Shown piece after piece: positions 62,650 to 64,000 of a DNA stretch of 64,000 nucleotides. The translations under genes were made by a program, and so were the position numbers. Origin of the DNA: Nitrospina sp. (GTDB taxonomy: Bacteria; Nitrospinota; Nitrospinia; Nitrospinales; VA-1); contig JABIAY010000035.1 in the NCBI GenBank assembly GCA_018653085.1, positions 1-64,000 on the forward strand, written 5' to 3'. Every line of letters starts with the position of its first letter. Position 1 is the first letter of the stretch. The notes below the pieces were generated by a model. It saw nothing but the letters and a program-made list of their open reading frames with translations. It was not told where the DNA came from and made no database searches.

Positions 62650-63126
62650 CTAATCTCTATCCTTTGAATAATGGCGAATGTAATGGATTAGTTGCCAGAC
62701 CTGTTCCTCCTCAAGATTCTTAAAGGCAGGCATGGCGGTTCCAGGGGAGCCGTTTCTGATAATCCAGAACAATTGTCCATCGGGTAGTGGATCCATGGTC
62801 TGGTTGCAGGTGAAATTGCGTGGACTGGGGGTCAGTTCGCGAAATAAAAAGCCCAGTCCATTCCCGCTTATGCCGTGGCACACTCTGCAAGGGCCTGGCT
62901 TGGCATCAAAGTGAAACAGGGTTTGTCCCGCAAAAATATTTTCAGGGGAAGGGCTTAACGGATTACTCAGCCGGAGAAACTCCTCCGGAGCACTGGGTGT
63001 ATTCCTCGCCTGTGGGCATATCGGCAAAAACTCCAATCCATCTGCTATTTTTTCTCCAGGATGCGACGCATGAGTTAACGAAGCCGACATCATTATCGTT
63101 ATCAAAAATAAAACTATACGAGCCAT
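62650..63126 (-). CDS. Exported c-type cytochrome
   Basis: A 158-residue protein with a signal peptide (IVLFLITIMMSASLTHA) and one haem motif, CRVCHGISGNG. The Met ligand is probably in GTAMPAFKNL, and the C-terminal helix is EEQVWQLIHYIRHY. A spacer of about 45 residues precedes the haem domain, with a Cys (LPICPQA). It is a class I mono-haem cytochrome c, probably a periplasmic electron carrier. AGGAG precedes the ATG. Confidence 0.83.
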   Translation of the reverse strand: MARIVLFLITIMMSASLTHASHPGEKIADGLEFLPICPQARNTPSAPEEFLRLSNPLSPSPENIFAGQTLFHFDAKPGPCRVCHGISGNGLGFLFRELTPSPRNFTCNQTMDPLPDGQLFWIIRNGSPGTAMPAFKNLEEEQVWQLIHYIRHYSKDRD

Positions 63127-63197
63127 GTATTACTCCTTTAAATACTCTTCATATAGAATGATCCGGATTCAAACAAGTTTATTCCTGCATAGTGAGT

Positions 63198-63695
63198 TTA
63201 GTTAGCGGTTCCGGATTGCGGACCTTTGCCCCATTGTAGGGATGCAACGAGAGATTTGAAATTTTCATGCGGATGGTAAAAGACAGAGTAGGTGCCTTTT
63301 TCATTTTCAACATCCGTCCACTCGTCTGCGGGAAATGCCTCAAGGTCATTAATTTCTAAAATCGAGTCATCCTTTTTTACAATGACCAGATAACCACGGT
63401 TAGTGCGGAAATCTTCCGATCCGTATAAGGTAACAGAGGTGCCAGCAGGCCCGGTTAGGTCTGCAACGAAATAACCCGACCGCAAGTTAAGATTATCGTA
63501 AGGAAAGAAATCAACCCGGTCTTTGTTTTCTACAGAACTGACCAGTTCCGCACAGTGTCCACAGCGGCCATAATAAAAGGGGTCTTTTTTCCAGAGGTTA
63601 AGTTGTGCCTTGCCAGACGCAAATGCGGCAGTGGGAAACATAAGGATAAAAAACAGAATGATGAGTTTTTTATAGCCTTTCATAATGCGTCTCAT
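63198..63695 (-). CDS. Exported hypothetical protein with CGHC motif
   Basis: A 165-residue protein with a signal peptide (KLIILFFILMFPTAAFA). The mature N-terminus contains YYGRCGHCAELV, a CxxC pair as in thiol-redox active sites, but the following sequence does not look like a thioredoxin fold. A beta-rich domain follows, with VADLTGPAGTSVTLYG. A metal-binding role for the CGHC is equally possible. It follows the cytochrome gene on the same strand at 71 bases (transcribed first). The ATG at 63683 is an alternative start. Confidence 0.6.
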   Translation of the reverse strand: MRRIMKGYKKLIILFFILMFPTAAFASGKAQLNLWKKDPFYYGRCGHCAELVSSVENKDRVDFFPYDNLNLRSGYFVADLTGPAGTSVTLYGSEDFRTNRGYLVIVKKDDSILEINDLEAFPADEWTDVENEKGTYSVFYHPHENFKSLVASLQWGKGPQSGTAN

Positions 63696-63937
63696 GGAAT
63701 GGAGTATAAAAACCTGCTACAGGGGTTAGTCCCGCTAATGCCCCTTACTATATCAGCTTATCAAAGCGGGCACAGCATCTGCTGTAATCCTCTACTGATC
63801 AGGTAGAAATCCAACTCCCTTTAACATGTAAAGTTTGATAGATAAGGCCTTGAGAGCCTGTCAAAAATATTAGATAAAATTACAATATCTTTTTGGGTCC
63901 AATCCTGTAACCCGTTATAAAATAAATACCTTTTCTT

Positions 63938-63954
63938 TTGGCATATTCTTTGCT
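63938..63954 (+). promoter_or_regulatory. Sigma-54-type (-24/-12) promoter at the right edge
   Basis: TTGGCATATTCTTTGCT has GG and GC exactly 10 bases apart and matches YTGGCACGrNNNTTGCW at all but three central positions. It points out of the window to the right. The rest of the 305-base region after the exported-protein gene is AT-rich, with an imperfect inverted repeat near 63833-63867 that could be an activator site or terminator. No gene is seen. Confidence 0.55.
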
Positions 63955-64000
63955 AATTAAGGAGCTAACTGACATAGAGTAGTCTTATGGATTAAGCCGA

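Overview
The window is a dense bacterial chromosome segment with short intergenic gaps and many 4-base start/stop overlaps. It comes from a Gram-negative organism: there is a TonB-dependent outer-membrane receptor, ExbB and TonB, periplasmic binding proteins, lipoprotein signal peptidase and periplasmic c-type cytochromes. The gene mix (three chemoreceptors tied to c-heme DUF3365/Tll0287-type domains, DapL-type lysine synthesis, O2-dependent BluB, a CobN/HmuS-like giant chelatase) would fit a free-living aquatic lineage such as Nitrospinota or a deltaproteobacteria-like group. That placement is inference; there is no rRNA gene here to settle it.

Layout. 1-1.2 kb: the 3' part of a trypsin-like protease gene, a small lipoprotein gene and tRNA-Pro(GGG) with its terminator. 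1.5-3.8 kb: a cupin and a B12-binding-type radical SAM protein, each followed by a copy of a dispersed intergenic repeat. 3.9-8.3 kb (minus): a zinc-type ABC uptake operon (znuA-C-B) with a short CDF cation transporter and two exported proteins. 8.3-10.4 kb (minus): a membrane protein, a DnaJ-family protein and an unknown protein. 10.8-19.2 kb (plus): a chemoreceptor island with two receptors carrying a fused c-heme sensor domain and one receptor preceded by a separate c-heme sensor protein. 19.4-23 kb (plus): tmk, ubiX, a cysteine desulfurase and thiI. 23-25 kb (minus): folK, a tandem repeat block and dapL.

25.1-47.1 kb (minus) is the core of the window: about 22 kb devoted to cobalamin. A promoter and a first cobalamin riboswitch precede btuF-btuD-btuC-cobQ. 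A second cobalamin riboswitch precedes a TonB-dependent receptor, an exported membrane-anchored CobN/HmuS-like chelatase, ExbB and a DUF2149 protein. These run straight on into cbiA, cobO, cobS, a cobU-bluB fusion, cobD, cbiB, tonB, a nine-repeat DxDxDG protein, a c-type cytochrome, cobT and a seven-repeat exported protein. Together these genes import corrinoids, energise the outer membrane, adenosylate and amidate the ring, make dimethylbenzimidazole and assemble the lower loop. The corrin-ring-building enzymes are not in the window. The receptor-CobN-ExbB-DUF2149 block has the gene order of Hmu-type haem systems but sits under B12 control. It is the best candidate for an undescribed function.

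47.1-51.9 kb (minus): an alpha/beta hydrolase, a CCA-adding-type nucleotidyltransferase, a MinD/FlhG-like ATPase and a very acidic membrane-anchored protein. 52.2-58.4 kb (plus): a glycosyltransferase, a site-2 protease, trpS, ileS, lspA and a small unknown protein. 58.4-64 kb, mixed strands: a monooxygenase-fold protein, a DJ-1-like protein, YajQ, glutamate dehydrogenase, a YdcZ-family protein, a SemiSWEET, a MITE-like inverted-repeat element, a c-type cytochrome, an exported CGHC protein and a sigma-54-like promoter at the right edge. No transposase, integrase, CRISPR array or rRNA was found.
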